Part shown: in pieces, positions 42,813-44,159 of the stretch
How positions within the stretch are numbered: the stretch's first letter is position 1
Layout of the letters: each line of letters begins with the position of its first letter
Assembly (NCBI RefSeq): GCF_018883605.1
Contig: NZ_JAHLEM010000051.1
Coordinates: 1 to 44,159, forward strand
Length of the DNA: 44,159 nucleotides
From: Streptomyces niphimycinicus
GTDB taxonomy: Bacteria; Actinomycetota; Actinomycetes; Streptomycetales; Streptomycetaceae
Reading direction: 5' to 3'
The notes under the pieces: generated by a model
Told to the model about the DNA's origin: nothing
The model's database searches: none
Seen by the model: the letters and a program-made list of their open reading frames with translations, nothing else
Program-made: the position numbers and the translations under genes

Positions 42813-43453
42813 CCGACACCCCCATCCGCCTCCTGCTGGCCGACGACCACCCCGTGGTACGCGCCGGGCTGCGAGCCGTGCTGGAGACCGAACCCGGTCT
42901 TCTCGTGGTGGCCGAGGCCGTCACCGCCGAGGAGGCCGTCACCCGCACCGCCGATGGCGATATCGATGTGGTGCTGATGGACCTTCAGTTCGGCAAGGGC
43001 ATGAACGGCGCCGAGGCCACCGCCACGATCACCGCGCGGCGGGATGCCCCCCGCGTTCTGATCGTCACGACGTACGACTCCGACGCCGACACGCTCCCGG
43101 CCATCGAAGCCGGCGCCACCGGCTACCTCCTCAAAGACGCTCCGCCCGAGGAACTGGCCGCAGCCGTACGCACTGCCGCCGCCGGCCGCACCGCCCTGGC
43201 CTCCGCGGTCGCCCACCGGCTCATGAACCGGCTGCGCATGCCCGGCGCCGCCCTGACCCGGCGCGAGACCGAGGTCCTCGCGCTGGTCGCCGATGGCCTG
43301 TCCAACCAGGCCATCGGCGACCACCTCCGCCTCACCGAGGGAACCGTCAAGTCCCACCTGGCCCGCGTCTACGCCAAGCTCGACGTCGACTCGCGCACCG
43401 CCGCCGTCGCCACCGCCACCAACCTCGGCCTCATCCGCCGTTCAGGCTGCTGA
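42809..43453 (+). CDS. NarL/LuxR family response regulator (214 aa)
   Basis: Complete receiver domain: acidic D12/D13 (LLLADDHPVVRAGL), phospho-acceptor D58 (VVLMDLQFG), Thr in IVTTYDSD and Lys in LLKDAPP. The C-terminal LuxR helix-turn-helix (LTRRETEVLALVADGLSNQAIGDHLRLTEGTVKSHLARVYAKL) is intact. Its cognate kinase is reduced to the fragment just upstream, so it is an orphan unless another kinase phosphorylates it. The neighbouring broken MacB-type transporter was probably its target. Confidence 0.93.
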   Translation: MTDTPIRLLLADDHPVVRAGLRAVLETEPGLLVVAEAVTAEEAVTRTADGDIDVVLMDLQFGKGMNGAEATATITARRDAPRVLIVTTYDSDADTLPAIEAGATGYLLKDAPPEELAAAVRTAAAGRTALASAVAHRLMNRLRMPGAALTRRETEVLALVADGLSNQAIGDHLRLTEGTVKSHLARVYAKLDVDSRTAAVATATNLGLIRRSGC

Positions 43454-43675
43454 GCGAGGCCGCCGCGACGACGGCCTCATGCGCCGGGGCACCGCGCCAT
43501 GCCGTGCCGCCCCTACGTCGCGATCACCATCACGTTGTCCGCGCGCGTCTTGAGCACGGTCGCGCGGCCGAGTTCGCCGGCCGCATGGGCGACGATTTCG
43601 GCTACTGGCCCGAGGGCGGCGTTCTCCCGGCATCGGGGCTCGCCGGATTCGTCAGGATCGCGCTCGCAGCAACAG

Positions 43676-43789
43676 CGGCGCGCCGAGACCGAACGCCGGG
43701 TACTTGACGCGGCGATGGTGCTCATCGCGCACGCCGGGTCCCGCGGTGTCACACTCGCGCAGGTGCGCTGTCGGGCGAGTGCCTATTGA
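43676..43789 (+). pseudogene. TetR family N-terminal stub
   Basis: The frame reads RRAETERRVLDAAMVLIAHA then GSRGVTLAQV, the first helices of a TetR DNA-binding domain, before changing to RCRASAY and stopping. The recognition helix and ligand domain are absent. It converges on, and just overlaps, the acyl-CoA ligase stop. Between 43454 and 43675 I recognise no other gene. Confidence 0.6.
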
Positions 43790-44159
43790 CCGACAACGAT
43801 CTCCCGCTTGAGGATCTTGCCGGTTGCTCCCTTGGGGAGCTCGTCGGTGATCGTGACGATCCGCGGGTACTTGTACGCGGCGACCCGCCGTTTGACGTAA
43901 TCGCGTATCTGGGCAGCCGTGGTTTGCGCACTCTCCCGGAGTGTTACCACGGCGGCCACCTCCTCCCCGTGGACCTCGTGCGGTACGCCGACGACAGCGG
44001 CCTCGGCGACGGCGGGGTGTTCGTAGAGCACCTCCTCGATCTCGCGCGGATAGACGTTGTATCCGCCGCGGATGATGAGGTCCTTCTTCCGGTCGACGAT
44101 GAAGTAGTAGCCATCCTCGTCAACACGGGCGAGATCGCCACTGTGGAACCACCCGTCCC
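43783..44159 (-). CDS. AMP-dependent synthetase/acyl-CoA ligase, C-terminal part (runs off the right edge)
   Basis: Only the last 125 codons are in the window. It opens GWFHSGDLARVDEDGYYFIVDRKKDLI (the hinge Asp and Arg region), continues GGYNVYPREIEEVL, and ends LPKGATGKILKREIVVGQ with the catalytic Lys in TGKILK. The C-terminal domain is therefore complete and of acyl-CoA ligase type. The substrate-binding N-terminal domain lies beyond 44159, so the acid activated is unknown. A degenerate copy of its last codons is at 36837-36920 on the opposite strand. Confidence 0.93.
   Translation of the reverse strand, partial: DGWFHSGDLARVDEDGYYFIVDRKKDLIIRGGYNVYPREIEEVLYEHPAVAEAAVVGVPHEVHGEEVAAVVTLRESAQTTAAQIRDYVKRRVAAYKYPRIVTITDELPKGATGKILKREIVVGQ

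Overview
The window reads as chromosomal DNA of a Streptomyces-type actinomycete. GC is very high with strong third-position bias, so long open frames run antisense to most real genes. GTG and TTG starts, ATGA stop/start overlaps and GGAGG-type ribosome sites are common. The protein families are typical of soil actinomycetes: WYL, FadR, TetR, MarR, HxlR, GlxA and MmyB regulators, a secreted subtilase, an alginate lyase and an imine reductase. I saw no tRNA, rRNA, CRISPR array, intact transposase or phage module.

Layout. 0-6.8 kb: a class V aminotransferase, a membrane acyltransferase, a coupled aldo/keto reductase and AlkZ-type (QxQ motif) DNA glycosylase-like pair, and a divergent DinB protein/WYL regulator pair with an inverted-repeat operator and a 42-bp perfect palindrome as terminator. 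6.9-13.8 kb: a complete C4 acid-sugar (L-threonate/D-erythronate) operon, ltnD-otnK-otnC-MFS-otnI-denD plus a FadR-type regulator; otnC lacks two canonical active-site residues. 14-18.2 kb: a secreted PL7 alginate lyase, a decayed endonuclease/phosphatase gene, and an SGNH hydrolase, low-molecular-weight phosphatase and fructosamine-kinase group in which kinase and phosphatase suggest protein deglycation. 18.3-22.5 kb: a TetR regulator and zinc-finger FBP gene sharing one strong operator, a small lipoprotein, a chimeric-looking ORF, YceI, an imine reductase and HxlR.

22.5-27.6 kb: a DUF6924-like remnant, a DHA2 efflux pump translationally coupled to a MarR regulator, a methyltransferase and an HSL-type hydrolase. 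27.7-32.3 kb holds the most interesting gene: a 1524-residue protein joining an N-terminal nucleoside-phosphorylase/MTAN-like nucleosidase, with its key acidic residues kept, to a STAND (NACHT-like) NTPase and a long alpha-helical repeat sensor. This is the architecture of an NLR-like immune protein, probably an abortive-infection anti-phage factor that would destroy a nucleotide pool. It appears to work as a single gene.

32.4-44.2 kb: a GlxA-type regulator, four 23-bp tandem repeats in front of a stand-alone GAPDH gene, then a region rich in broken genes (truncated MmyB-type regulator, PQQ-propeller fragment, orphan signal peptide, acyl-CoA ligase tail, decayed ABC transporter and histidine kinase, TetR stub). 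Intact genes here are a TrmB/LuxR-type regulator, a large S8 protease with a TTG start and a NarL-type response regulator. The amount of decay fits a chromosome arm. An acyl-CoA ligase gene runs off the right edge.
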